The translations under genes and the position numbers were made by a program. The notes beneath the pieces are model-generated. The model worked only from the letters and a program-made list of their open reading frames with translations, was not told where the DNA came from and did not search any database. This document shows, piece by piece, positions 1 through 6,636 of a DNA stretch of 24,395 nt. Source of the stretch: a bacterium (lineage in GTDB: Bacteria; 4484-113; JAGGVC01); the NCBI GenBank assembly GCA_039961635.1, contig JABRWB010000093.1, positions 1 to 24,395 on the forward strand, written 5' to 3'. Position 1 is the stretch's first letter, and each line of letters starts with the position of its first letter.

Positions 1-41
1 GACCAGGGGCGCGACGCGGGCTACACGGGGTGATTGAAAGG

Positions 42-329
42 TTAAAACACCAAGACATCCTGTGCGGGAGGAGGCTGTTTTCCAAATCGCACAATTCCCG
101 CAACTGCATCTTTGTATACAGGATAAACAGCTATCGAATCGTCCTTTCCCAGTTCGACCGATTTCAGTATTTGAAGCAAGGTCTCGTATCTGTCCCGCGT
201 GACCGTCACTTCGAAAACCGAATTCTGCTCCCGAGCGCCGAAATCCAATAGGTCATTCGCGAGCGCTGTACGGGTCGAGTCGGACGAAATGTCGTAGCAA
301 ACGATGTACAGCGATAAATCTTCGCTCAT
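42..329 (-). CDS. cas2: Cas2, CRISPR adaptation protein
   Basis: Cas2 is the small ferredoxin-fold partner of Cas1 in the spacer-integration complex. The 95-residue product opens with a hydrophobic beta strand and a YDIS motif whose Asp13 is the conserved Cas2 acidic residue, followed by an S-D-S-T-R segment and an NSVFEV strand, all typical of the family. I chose the ATG at 329-327 because it overlaps the cas1 stop codon (ATGA) and begins exactly at the family N-terminus. The frame stays open upstream to 470, but that part is cas1 read in another frame and has no Cas2 character. It is the last gene of the cas operon. Only 41 bases lie beyond it in the window, so a further downstream cas gene cannot be excluded. 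Confidence 0.93.
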   Translation of the reverse strand: MSEDLSLYIVCYDISSDSTRTALANDLLDFGAREQNSVFEVTVTRDRYETLLQILKSVELGKDDSIAVYPVYKDAVAGIVRFGKQPPPAQDVLVF

Positions 330-1321
330 TTCTTTTCCAGGGGAATTGGAGCGTAGGGTTTTCCCGAGTCCACGGCTTCGCTTAAAATTGAAATCGAAGC
401 TCTGAACGCGTCGTTCCAAGTCTTGACGCCCCAGTCCAGATTGAATTCCTCCATTTGATATTCCTCCCATGAGCGTAGAAAGGACTTAAAGGAATCGGGC
501 TTGAACCGGACCCCGTTTTCCTCCGATTCGAAATCGCTTGCCTTGAATTTCCCAAGATTGAAGCTTTTTATTGCGAATCTGTCGCATAGCGGCGCGCGGA
601 ACTCCTCCAGCAAATCGAGCGCAAGCGACGGTCTTCCGTATTCGGGCTTGTGGTAAAAACCGAGCGCGGGATTAAGTCCGGCCGCGTCGATAAGGCCGTT
701 CAGTTCGGATGCCGCCAGCCGGTAGCATAGCGACAACACCGCGTTAACCGGATCCTGCGGCGGATGCCTGTGCCTGCCAGGAAAAGGTACGTCCTTCACC
801 ATCAGGCCGAAAACCGAAAAATAAAGCTCCCCCGCAGCGCCTTCGATTCCGAGAAGCGTCTGCAGGTTTTCAGCGGAGTCAATACCCGCGATTCGTTCTT
901 TCATTTTATGAAGCGCGTCGCGCAGCTTTTCCGATCCAAAATTTTTTGAAACGTCGTCCAGCAGGCGGATACAGCCGCGCAATTTCGCCGCGACGACGTT
1001 TTTCGCCGATGCAAGCGCCCAGCAGGGCTTCCGCAAAAGGTCGTACTGCTTAAGCAATCTGTAAATATTCGCCGGGCACGGCGGGGTGAGCTGGGCGACA
1101 AGCCTGCCGTCTCTGGTGCAGAGCGCAAGTTCGATGTTGTGCTGGGCGAGCTTGAATACAACCTGCGTCGAAAACTCAATCGGCCCGAGAAGTATCACGG
1201 TGTCGAGTTCGTCGCATCTTATTTCCGCGATTTTCTCGCCCTTTTTCTCGACGACGATGCGGTCGCTCCGCTTGCGCAGCGCCACTTCCAGGTCGGAAAT
1301 ATATAAAGCTTTTTTTTTCAT
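326..1321 (-). CDS. cas1: Cas1, CRISPR integrase (stand-alone)
   Basis: Cas1 is the metal-dependent integrase that inserts new spacers at the leader end of the array. The 331-residue protein has the N-terminal beta-rich half (residues 1-80) and the helical catalytic half. The expected metal ligands are visible: Glu160 in LLGIEG, His224 in GFYH, and Asp236/Glu239 in ALDLLEEFR. It is neither fused to Cas4 nor accompanied by a cas4 gene in the window; many type V-B loci have a Cas4 or Cas4-Cas1 fusion. The ATG at 1321 is followed by a run of A (three Lys codons) and preceded by only 38 bases separating it from the last repeat. No clear Shine-Dalgarno or own promoter is visible, so transcription may read through from the array. 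It is coupled to cas2 by a 4-base overlap. Confidence 0.95.
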   Translation of the reverse strand: MKKKALYISDLEVALRKRSDRIVVEKKGEKIAEIRCDELDTVILLGPIEFSTQVVFKLAQHNIELALCTRDGRLVAQLTPPCPANIYRLLKQYDLLRKPCWALASAKNVVAAKLRGCIRLLDDVSKNFGSEKLRDALHKMKERIAGIDSAENLQTLLGIEGAAGELYFSVFGLMVKDVPFPGRHRHPPQDPVNAVLSLCYRLAASELNGLIDAAGLNPALGFYHKPEYGRPSLALDLLEEFRAPLCDRFAIKSFNLGKFKASDFESEENGVRFKPDSFKSFLRSWEEYQMEEFNLDWGVKTWNDAFRASISILSEAVDSGKPYAPIPLEKK

Positions 1322-1359
1322 TTTTCAGTTGATTTAGAGCGCCGGTTTAATTACGCACA
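1322..1359. other. 38-bp spacer between cas1 and the array
   Basis: Short AT-rich stretch between the cas1 start and the cas1-proximal repeat. It could be the trailer of an array read on the minus strand, as preferred here, or a very short leader if the array were read the other way. I see no convincing promoter in it. Confidence 0.4.
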
Positions 1360-1951
1360 GTGTCAATCTGCATGCTCGCTCGCTCGCGATTTGAACCGCT
1401 ACTGAAATCTTACCGCGCCCCTTGACTTTGTCAATAGGGAGTGTCAATCTGCATGCTCGCTCGCTCGCGATTTGAACTCGAGTTTGATCTCTCGGAGCAG
1501 CTTCTCATACGCCCGTTGGGCAGTGTCAATCTGCATGCTCGCTCGCTCGCGATTTGAACCGGCCCGTAGCGCTTCTGTGAAAGACGGATAATCAATTTGA
1601 TGTGTCAATCTGCATGCTCGCTCGCTCGCGATTTGAACGCCTCCCCCACCATCCACCATCCGCTACAGCTCGATATGTAAGTGTCAATCTGCATGCTCGC
1701 TCGCTCGCGATTTGAACGAAATCCTTAAATCGAGGTGGAGCATGAGTAAGGACAACAAGGAGTGTCAATCTGCATGCTCGCTCGCTCGCGATTTGAACTC
1801 GAATGTCAAGTTTAACGTGTAGTGCCCTTCAAGCTGCCATGTGTCAATCTGCATGCTCGCTCGCTCGCGATTTGAACGTAATGCAGCGATAATGTCCCTG
1901 TCGCTAATCGGATCGTGTCAATCTGCATGCTCGCTCGCTCGCGATTTGAAC
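1360..1951 (-). CRISPR. CRISPR array, 8 identical 37-bp repeats, 7 spacers
   Basis: Eight identical 37-bp repeats start at 1360, 1441, 1523, 1602, 1681, 1762, 1841 and 1915. The seven spacers are 44, 45, 42, 42, 44, 42 and 37 nt long. Read on the minus strand the repeat begins GTTCAAATCGCGAG and ends GCAGATTGACAC; the GTT start and AC end resemble type V-B-like repeats, and this is the strand of all cas genes. The middle of the repeat has GAGC three times in tandem. Because all copies are identical, repeat decay cannot show which end is oldest. Minus-strand transcription from the effector side is inferred from gene orientation and from the tracrRNA match. Spacers of 42-45 nt are long for a type V system, and the one next to the proposed leader is the shortest. 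Confidence 0.97.
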
Positions 1952-2149
1952 CCCCGGCGCCTGGAGCCCGCACCGGCATTGGGCCGCCGGGGGCGTCCGG
2001 TGTAACCTGTCCCGCGACCGCCAAAACCGGTGCCGAAGCGGCACGGAAAACGCGCTATGTGATTCGTACTAATGCGCATGAATGCTGGAAAAAGCGCGTT
2101 TCGGTGTAACCATGGCCGGTTTTCACGCTTGGAGAGGTTACACCAATCC
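1952..2149 (-). promoter_or_regulatory. Putative CRISPR leader with inverted repeats
   Basis: About 200 bp without a credible gene, between the predicted tracrRNA and the effector-side repeat. Visible structure: a 9-bp inverted repeat 1951-1959 / 1985-1993 (CCCCCGGCG / CGCCGGGGG) that includes the last base of the repeat; a hairpin GTGCCG-AAG-CGGCAC at 2030-2044, followed on the minus strand by CGGTTTT, a weak terminator-like form; an 8-bp inverted repeat AAACGCGC 2048-2055 / 2094-2101 enclosing the palindrome ATGCGCAT; and GGTGTAACC at 1999-2007 and 2103-2111 with its inverse at 2136-2144. The leader role is inferred from position. No clear -35/-10 promoter for the array was found here. Confidence 0.5.
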
Positions 2150-2310
2150 AAAAAGTAAACGGACGAGCGCAAAATTTGCAGATTCGAGGCCCTAGCCCGC
2201 AACTCAACAGCCCCGGGGGTGAACCCGTACGCAGTGCCCGGCACGACACAGTCAGCCTCGCTGGCGCGTGGTGGTTACCACGCCCGGCCGGACGGTTTTG
2301 CACCGTCCTC
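2150..2310 (-). ncRNA. Predicted tracrRNA of the type V system
   Basis: A minus-strand RNA starting near 2310, about 7 nt after an extended -10 box, would contain hairpin GGACGG / CCGTCC (2308-2303 / 2296-2291), hairpin GCGTGGT-AACC-ACCACGC (2283-2266) and GTGC-CGG-GCAC (2244-2234). CGAGGC (2260-2255) can pair with GCCTCG (2190-2185) to close a multibranch domain. Directly after that stem comes AATCTGCA (2184-2177) and then GCGCTCG (2170-2164), complementary to TGCAGATT and CGAGCG of the minus-strand repeat: 8 bp plus 6 bp around an internal loop. GTGTC (2249-2245) can pair with the last five bases of the repeat, GACAC. A 3'-end anti-repeat after 5' hairpins matches Cas12b-type tracrRNAs. The 3' end is placed at a T5 run (2154-2150). 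Expression is not shown. Confidence 0.72.
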
Positions 2311-2316
2311 GGCGCG

Positions 2317-2325
2317 ATTATACCA
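2317..2325 (-). promoter_or_regulatory. Extended -10 promoter for the tracrRNA
   Basis: The minus strand reads TGG-TATAAT, a perfect -10 hexamer with the TGn extension. It overlaps the effector stop codon (TAA at 2320-2318). A start about 7 nt downstream falls at 2310, just before the first tracrRNA hairpin. A TTGACG lies at 2341-2336, but its 13-bp spacing is too short for a standard -35, so the extended -10 is the main evidence. Confidence 0.65.
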
Positions 2326-4879
2326 CATCGCGCTTCGTCAATCCAGCTATTTGAAATCCACGCGACGCCAGCTTTGAAACAACGCCGGATTCGACTTGCT
2401 TCCAAAATTCCTTTCTAGGCATCCAGCCCTCCGCCGGGTGTTTCAGTTTCTGCTGCTCCCCGTCGGCCCGCGACTCAATCAGCTTTTCGGCGCAGAACTG
2501 CCTTTGAAGGTTCTGCGCCGCGTTGTAGTCGGCGTTGATCTTGACCACGCCGCATTCCGGATTGCTGCAACAGAAAAGCTTGCCGCCGGGCTGGACCAGC
2601 ACCTTGCCGATGTCGCTTTGCACTATTTCTTTTCCGGCGATCTTTCTGTGGGTAAGCGGCAATCCGTCTTTGCCGGTCTTGTTCCTGAAAAGCGATTCGG
2701 GAATTTCGCTCCAACGATTGCCCGGCCAGCCGCACTTGTGGCAGACCCGGCTGGAATACGCCGCGGCGAACGAGTAAACCGGAATTCCGTACGCGCCCGC
2801 CCGGTCAACGCCCTGCCTGTTTTTCCCCTTGCCCTTTTCCGATGTCAGCTCATGGTAAAGCGCCCGGAAAGACGCGGTGCGGAGCCTGCGGTTTTCCCGC
2901 CGCGTCCGGTCGGTCTGGGGCTTGTATCCTTCCAGAAGCTCCATCACAATTACGGATGCCTTGTGCTTGACCGCCGTTTCGACAATCGCATGGGCGGTCT
3001 GCTTCGCGATGTCGTCTTTGAGATTTACTATATGTTCACGGAAATCAACGTCGAAAACCTGGCCGCGCTTGAGGAATTTCATTTTACCGGTTTTGGATTT
3101 CTGCGACGCGCTTCGCTTTTTCCGGTGCGCTTCTTCGTGGGCGTCCACATGCGCGAGGTGCCGCCCGCCGGGAGGCTTTATCGGCCCAGACCATACCGGG
3201 ATGCTTCCGCCTATCCCGTCGTATTCGCGCACGGCGCCGAACGCGCGATGCCGGCATCCAAGGTCAACCGACAGGACACGCGTTCCGGGTTCAAGCTTGC
3301 GCGATTCGGCTTTCGCCCTCCTCGGCCGGTCGAAAGGCATTTGCACCTGCGCGGAAAAATACGCGTATGGGTCGCTGTTTTTTCGATCCACCGGGCGCGG
3401 GCGGAAAACGAGTTTAATGCCTCCCAGCCGGAACGGGTAGCGTTCTTTCGTTATTTCATCGCGGATAAGATACGGAAATTCCCTTTGCCTGTCCGCCGAT
3501 TCATCGACCGAGACATTTTTGCATAGCCTCGAATCGGGTTTGAACGGTATGGAAACGGGAAGAACGGTTGCAAGCGACGGATTCTTGATGATGTCTTCTA
3601 TCTCCGAATCCGATAGTGGCGGAAGTCCGGATGCATCGGGATTCCAGCGATCCTGCCCTTTTTCCTTCCGGGTGTCGGCTTTCGGCATGACTACGCGCAT
3701 GAATAAGGTTTTCGCCGCAAAATCCGCCTTGTAGTATTTCAAATCGGGCCATGGATCGAAGCATTCCTCAAGCTCGTACCAGATCGGATGTTTGTCGAAG
3801 GACGGCCGCGAAAAGCCGATGGGTTTGGGCATCCTGTCGTCAAGAAACCGGCTGTTGTAATCGAGAAGCACCTTTAGATCGTCGGGGAATCCGGGCCAGT
3901 CGTCGGCATGCTCCGCCAGCCATCCGAAAAACAGGTGGTCGCCGAAGGCTTCGCCGTCCGCTTCCCGCAGATTATGAAAAATCGCCTTTCTCCGCTCGAT
4001 ACGCGATTCAAGGTAGGCGTGCTCGACGGGTTTTTTCGGTTTCCACAAGCCTTCGTCGGCCCATGCGGCCATAACGCGGTTTATTCCCTTGACCATCCGG
4101 CCGCGGATTCTTACATCGTCCCTCATCTTGCGTCCGGGTTGCGATTGGGCCAGCAGTTGCGCGGATTGTTTTGTGCGCTGTTCTTCGTATTCGCGGAAAA
4201 AGCCGTAGCGCTCGGCGAAAAACCTCTCGTGCTTTTTTTCGAATTCGTCCCGCGCGGCCCGCCAATCCGCACGGTCTTTCTCACGCTGCTTGCGCAGCTC
4301 GCCCTGGCTTCTGATGTGATGCGCCGCGGTGTTGTATAGCTTTTCGGACCAGCCTATTCCAAGCATTTCGTCCCGGTCGAACTGGACTATGCCGCGCTTC
4401 TGAAAATCCAAAAGCCAGTCCGTCATGTACTCCGGTTTTTCCTTTGGATGAACGTTTGAAAATCCTGTTTTCGTTATCTTCGTGAGTCTCTGGAAAAAAC
4501 CGTGCATGTTCTGCGGGACGCGGATGTCCGATCCTTCGGGCGCGACCAGAAACCAGTCGCTCATCTCGCCCATTCGGAGCGCGATTGTTTTGGCCTCGTC
4601 AAAAGCAAAGCCGTAACGGTCCTGGAACCGCTGCACGAATTGCATGAACTTGTGCTTGACCGCGGCCTTCCCCTCGATTCCGAGGCTCTTTGTCGCCTTT
4701 TCAATGTCTCCGCCGGCGCGGGCGATTTCCGCGGCTCTGCGGAGATGCAGGTATTCGGAAATGACGAATTCGAGCTGGTGGCTCCACAACCTGTGCGTGA
4801 GCCAGAGATACGATGAAATTCTCGGCGATCCCGGATTTAGCATCGCGGTGAAAGTTTTAGTTATAACCTGCGGAGACAT
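2318..4879 (-). CDS. Compact Cas12b-like type V CRISPR effector (RuvC nuclease)
   Basis: RNA-guided nuclease of class 2 type V, 853 aa. RuvC-I is VLSVDLG (Asp539), RuvC-II VIVMELLEGY (Glu647) and RuvC-III INADYNAAQNLQRQF (Asp784), so all three catalytic acids are present. A zinc ribbon follows RuvC-II: CHKC at 713-716 and C-C-S-N-P-E-C at 770-776. Cas12b-like features, compared from memory, are the N-terminal strand followed by LWLTHRLWSHQLEF, FGDHLFFGWLAEH near 312, HPIWYELE near 364, REHIVNLKDD near 614 and the C-terminal RKEFWKQVESGV. Only about 108 residues lie between the RuvC-I Asp and RuvC-II Glu, filled partly by a Lys/Arg-rich linker (583-606), so the helical insertion of full-size Cas12b (about 1100-1300 aa) seems absent. 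The ATG at 4879 has AAGGAG 11 nt upstream. Cas12g (about 770 aa) and Cas12l (about 860 aa) are alternative affiliations; target type is unknown. Confidence 0.9.
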   Translation of the reverse strand: MSPQVITKTFTAMLNPGSPRISSYLWLTHRLWSHQLEFVISEYLHLRRAAEIARAGGDIEKATKSLGIEGKAAVKHKFMQFVQRFQDRYGFAFDEAKTIALRMGEMSDWFLVAPEGSDIRVPQNMHGFFQRLTKITKTGFSNVHPKEKPEYMTDWLLDFQKRGIVQFDRDEMLGIGWSEKLYNTAAHHIRSQGELRKQREKDRADWRAARDEFEKKHERFFAERYGFFREYEEQRTKQSAQLLAQSQPGRKMRDDVRIRGRMVKGINRVMAAWADEGLWKPKKPVEHAYLESRIERRKAIFHNLREADGEAFGDHLFFGWLAEHADDWPGFPDDLKVLLDYNSRFLDDRMPKPIGFSRPSFDKHPIWYELEECFDPWPDLKYYKADFAAKTLFMRVVMPKADTRKEKGQDRWNPDASGLPPLSDSEIEDIIKNPSLATVLPVSIPFKPDSRLCKNVSVDESADRQREFPYLIRDEITKERYPFRLGGIKLVFRPRPVDRKNSDPYAYFSAQVQMPFDRPRRAKAESRKLEPGTRVLSVDLGCRHRAFGAVREYDGIGGSIPVWSGPIKPPGGRHLAHVDAHEEAHRKKRSASQKSKTGKMKFLKRGQVFDVDFREHIVNLKDDIAKQTAHAIVETAVKHKASVIVMELLEGYKPQTDRTRRENRRLRTASFRALYHELTSEKGKGKNRQGVDRAGAYGIPVYSFAAAYSSRVCHKCGWPGNRWSEIPESLFRNKTGKDGLPLTHRKIAGKEIVQSDIGKVLVQPGGKLFCCSNPECGVVKINADYNAAQNLQRQFCAEKLIESRADGEQQKLKHPAEGWMPRKEFWKQVESGVVSKLASRGFQIAGLTKRDVV

Positions 4880-4920
4880 GTCCCATTACGCTCCTTGTTG
4901 GACCGGCGAAACCGACTCCA

Positions 4921-4929
4921 ATTTTACCA
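4921..4929 (-). promoter_or_regulatory. Extended -10 promoter for the effector gene
   Basis: The minus strand reads TGG-TAAAAT, five of six -10 bases plus the TGn extension, giving a start near 4914 and a 35-nt leader carrying AAGGAG (4896-4891). It closely resembles the TGG-TATAAT of the predicted tracrRNA promoter. No good -35 is seen. Confidence 0.5.
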
Positions 4930-4979
4930 CGCCCGCGGATTCTTTAATCCCTCGCCTCCCACACCGCGTCGCGCAATTT

Positions 4980-5001
4980 GGCATAGGTGCGGCATAGGTG
5001 C
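4980..5001. repeat. Tandem 11-bp direct repeat, two copies
   Basis: GGCATAGGTGC occurs twice back to back with no mismatch, upstream of the effector promoter. Function unknown; it may be a replication-slippage duplication. Confidence 0.8.
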
Positions 5002-5256
5002 GGCGGGGCGAACCCGCGCAGGTTTTGGCGGTGGATGCGGCGGCCGCCATCCGGCCCGATGCCGCGGCCGCGATGGCGGGCGGTTTGGCGGCCGCGATGC
5101 GGTTACGCATATGCGAGCGCACGGGCTTGCCGGTGAAAGGGCGAAAGCAAGCTCCCGCACTCCCAAATCGGGCGCACGCATTGAGAAATCCCGCTGGGAC
5201 GGCGCAAGGAAGCGGGCGCACGCAGCGAGGAATCCAGGGTAGACGGCGCAATGAAT

Positions 5257-5273
5257 CCGGGCGAGGCGCCCGG
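5257..5273 (-). terminator. Hairpin after the aspartate kinase
   Basis: CCGGGCG-AGG-CGCCCGG forms a 7-bp GC stem 12 bases beyond the aspartate kinase stop codon. There is no T run, so it is at best a weak or factor-assisted terminator. Confidence 0.3.
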
Positions 5274-5284
5274 CCTCCTGTCGA

Positions 5285-6562
5285 TCAATTCTCCTGGAAA
5301 AGCGTCGGGGCGGTTTCGACCATAGCCGAAAGGGCGCCCGCCGCGTCCCGGATGTTGTCCCAGTGCACGTAGATATAGATATCCGACAGCATCGTCACGA
5401 TTTCGAGGACGTTTATCCGGCGGCTGGAAATCAGCCCGGTAATCTCGGAAAGCACGCCCGGCTCGTCGATGAAACTGCTGCTGCGCAGCCGGATTTCGCC
5501 GATGTCGCCCTTTATCGTGATGTTCTGGAAGGCGTCGCGGTGCTCGGCAAGGAAGTTGTGCAGCACGCTGTACGCCTCTTCGCCCCGGCGGTCGTCCAGG
5601 TAAATCTGGATGAACCGGTCGGTGCCGACGATGCTGTTGATCGGGATGCCCGAAAGCCGGTCGGCGATTTCCGCCAGCAGCCCGGCCTGGCGGGCGAGGT
5701 TCGTCCCGACGAGGGTGACGACGGCCAGTTTCGCCGGATTCGTGAAGATGCTGGCCTGCGAGCTGCCTAGGATGGTCGTGCCGGAGGAGCCGAGGCGGTC
5801 GAGGTTCTTGTAATCCATGATCCGCGCCTTGATTTCTTCGGTCTTGAAGCGCAGGGCGCGGGGGTGGATGACGCGGCTGCCGGCGCCGCTCATCGCTTCC
5901 AGATCCTCGACGGAAAGCTCCTCGATCAGCTTCGCGTTCTTGCCGGCCATGCGCGGGTCGGCGTCGAGCACTCCCTCCACGTCGGTGACTATGATCACTT
6001 CGTCCGCGCCGATGTATCGGCCCGCGATAAAGGCCGTGATGTCGCTCCCCCCCCGTCCCAGCGTAACCAGCTGCTCGGTGGAGGAGAGCGCGAAAAATCC
6101 TGCGATGACGGGGACGGCGCCGCCGCGAAGGTGCGGGGTGACGTAGCGGCGGAAGCGCTGCTGGGTCTTCTCGCTGCGAAGGGTGATGCTGCGCTCCTCG
6201 TTTATTTTCGTCGTGGCGATAGGAGAATTGTCGTCGCTGTCAACAATAATCGGCCAGTTTTCGCGGTCGGTGGGAATGAACGGAACGGGGGTGACCTTGA
6301 GAGACTTCAGCGCGGCGCACATCATCAGGACGCTGTTCTGCTCGCCCTGGAGCGCGATGCGGTAGACGTCCTGCGGGTCCGCGCCGCCGTTTGCGACCGC
6401 GTACGCCGCGGTCAGCAGGCGGTTCGTGTCGTCGCCCATCGCGGAGAGCACCACCGCCACCTGCTCGCCCGCCTCGGTGAGCCGCGTCACGCATTCGGCC
6501 GCGCGGCGCATGCGGTCTGGATCCGCGATGCTCGTTCCGCCGAATTTGATCACTCTGCGCAA
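5285..6562 (-). CDS. Aspartate kinase with C-terminal ACT domains
   Basis: Phosphorylates L-aspartate with ATP, the first step toward lysine/diaminopimelate, threonine and methionine. The 425-residue protein has the N-terminal KFGGTS nucleotide-binding motif (residues 6-11), the LGRGGSD loop near 168 and TDVEGVLDADPR near 192, followed by two ACT-like regulatory modules from about residue 280. Length and order fit a monofunctional aspartokinase (lysC-type) rather than one fused to homoserine dehydrogenase. The start is a TTG at 6562: it places the family N-terminus (xRRVIKFGG) correctly and there is no earlier ATG, though no Shine-Dalgarno is visible. The GRGGSD loop is encoded across an eight-C run on the plus strand (6047-6054). 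It appears to be transcribed alone. Regulation by end products through the ACT domains is known for the family; the specific effector cannot be inferred. Confidence 0.93.
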   Translation of the reverse strand: MRRVIKFGGTSIADPDRMRRAAECVTRLTEAGEQVAVVLSAMGDDTNRLLTAAYAVANGGADPQDVYRIALQGEQNSVLMMCAALKSLKVTPVPFIPTDRENWPIIVDSDDNSPIATTKINEERSITLRSEKTQQRFRRYVTPHLRGGAVPVIAGFFALSSTEQLVTLGRGGSDITAFIAGRYIGADEVIIVTDVEGVLDADPRMAGKNAKLIEELSVEDLEAMSGAGSRVIHPRALRFKTEEIKARIMDYKNLDRLGSSGTTILGSSQASIFTNPAKLAVVTLVGTNLARQAGLLAEIADRLSGIPINSIVGTDRFIQIYLDDRRGEEAYSVLHNFLAEHRDAFQNITIKGDIGEIRLRSSSFIDEPGVLSEITGLISSRRINVLEIVTMLSDIYIYVHWDNIRDAAGALSAMVETAPTLFQEN

Positions 6563-6592
6563 GGAATTAACGCCGCCGCAGCGGGGATGAAA

Positions 6593-6601
6593 AGTTTAGC
6601 A
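6593..6601 (-). promoter_or_regulatory. Extended -10 promoter for aspartate kinase
   Basis: The minus strand reads TGC-TAAACT, a four-of-six -10 hexamer with TGn extension, implying a start near 6586 and a leader of about 24 nt. No -35 is recognisable. Confidence 0.35.
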
Positions 6602-6636
6602 CAAGGGGGGAATCCGGCTCGGGCTTGAATCTTGGC

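Larger units (their letters stand above)
4930..5284. other. GC-rich non-coding region with short repeats
   Basis: No believable gene. Open frames crossing it have Ala/Arg-rich translations typical of random GC-rich DNA. It contains a perfect 11-bp tandem duplication GGCATAGGTGC (4980-4990, 4991-5001), several GGCGGCCGC-type palindromic blocks between 5036 and 5102, and related phrases GGACGGCGCAAGGAA / GTAGACGGCGCAATGAA (about 5198-5254). It separates the CRISPR locus from the aspartate kinase. Confidence 0.5.

Noticed and set aside
330-470. N-terminal extension of Cas2
   Set aside because: The extra residues are cas1 sequence read in another frame; the ATG at 329 gives a complete Cas2.
1322-1359. 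CRISPR leader on the cas1 side with plus-strand array transcription
   Set aside because: Only 38 bases, no promoter, and the predicted tracrRNA pairs with the minus-strand repeat RNA; kept only as an alternative.
1360-1951. Using coding sense of the spacers to decide between DNA and RNA targeting
   Set aside because: Several spacers have open frames on both strands, so their sense cannot be decided without protospacer matches.
1444-2024. Open frames on the minus strand through the CRISPR array
   Set aside because: They are produced by the repeat unit, whose translation recurs in each repeat; no independent coding signal.
2396-3526. 376-residue plus-strand open frame antisense to the effector
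   Set aside because: It mirrors the effector codons, has no start signal and its composition is typical of an antisense shadow.
2318-4879. Assignment of the effector to type V-A (Cas12a) or to transposon TnpB
   Set aside because: The array, cas1-cas2 and tracrRNA context exclude a simple TnpB, and the motifs and need for a tracrRNA do not fit Cas12a.
4998-5372. Plus-strand open frame in the gap after the effector
   Set aside because: Ala/Arg-rich translation running into the antisense of aspartate kinase, with no family motif and no ribosome-binding site.
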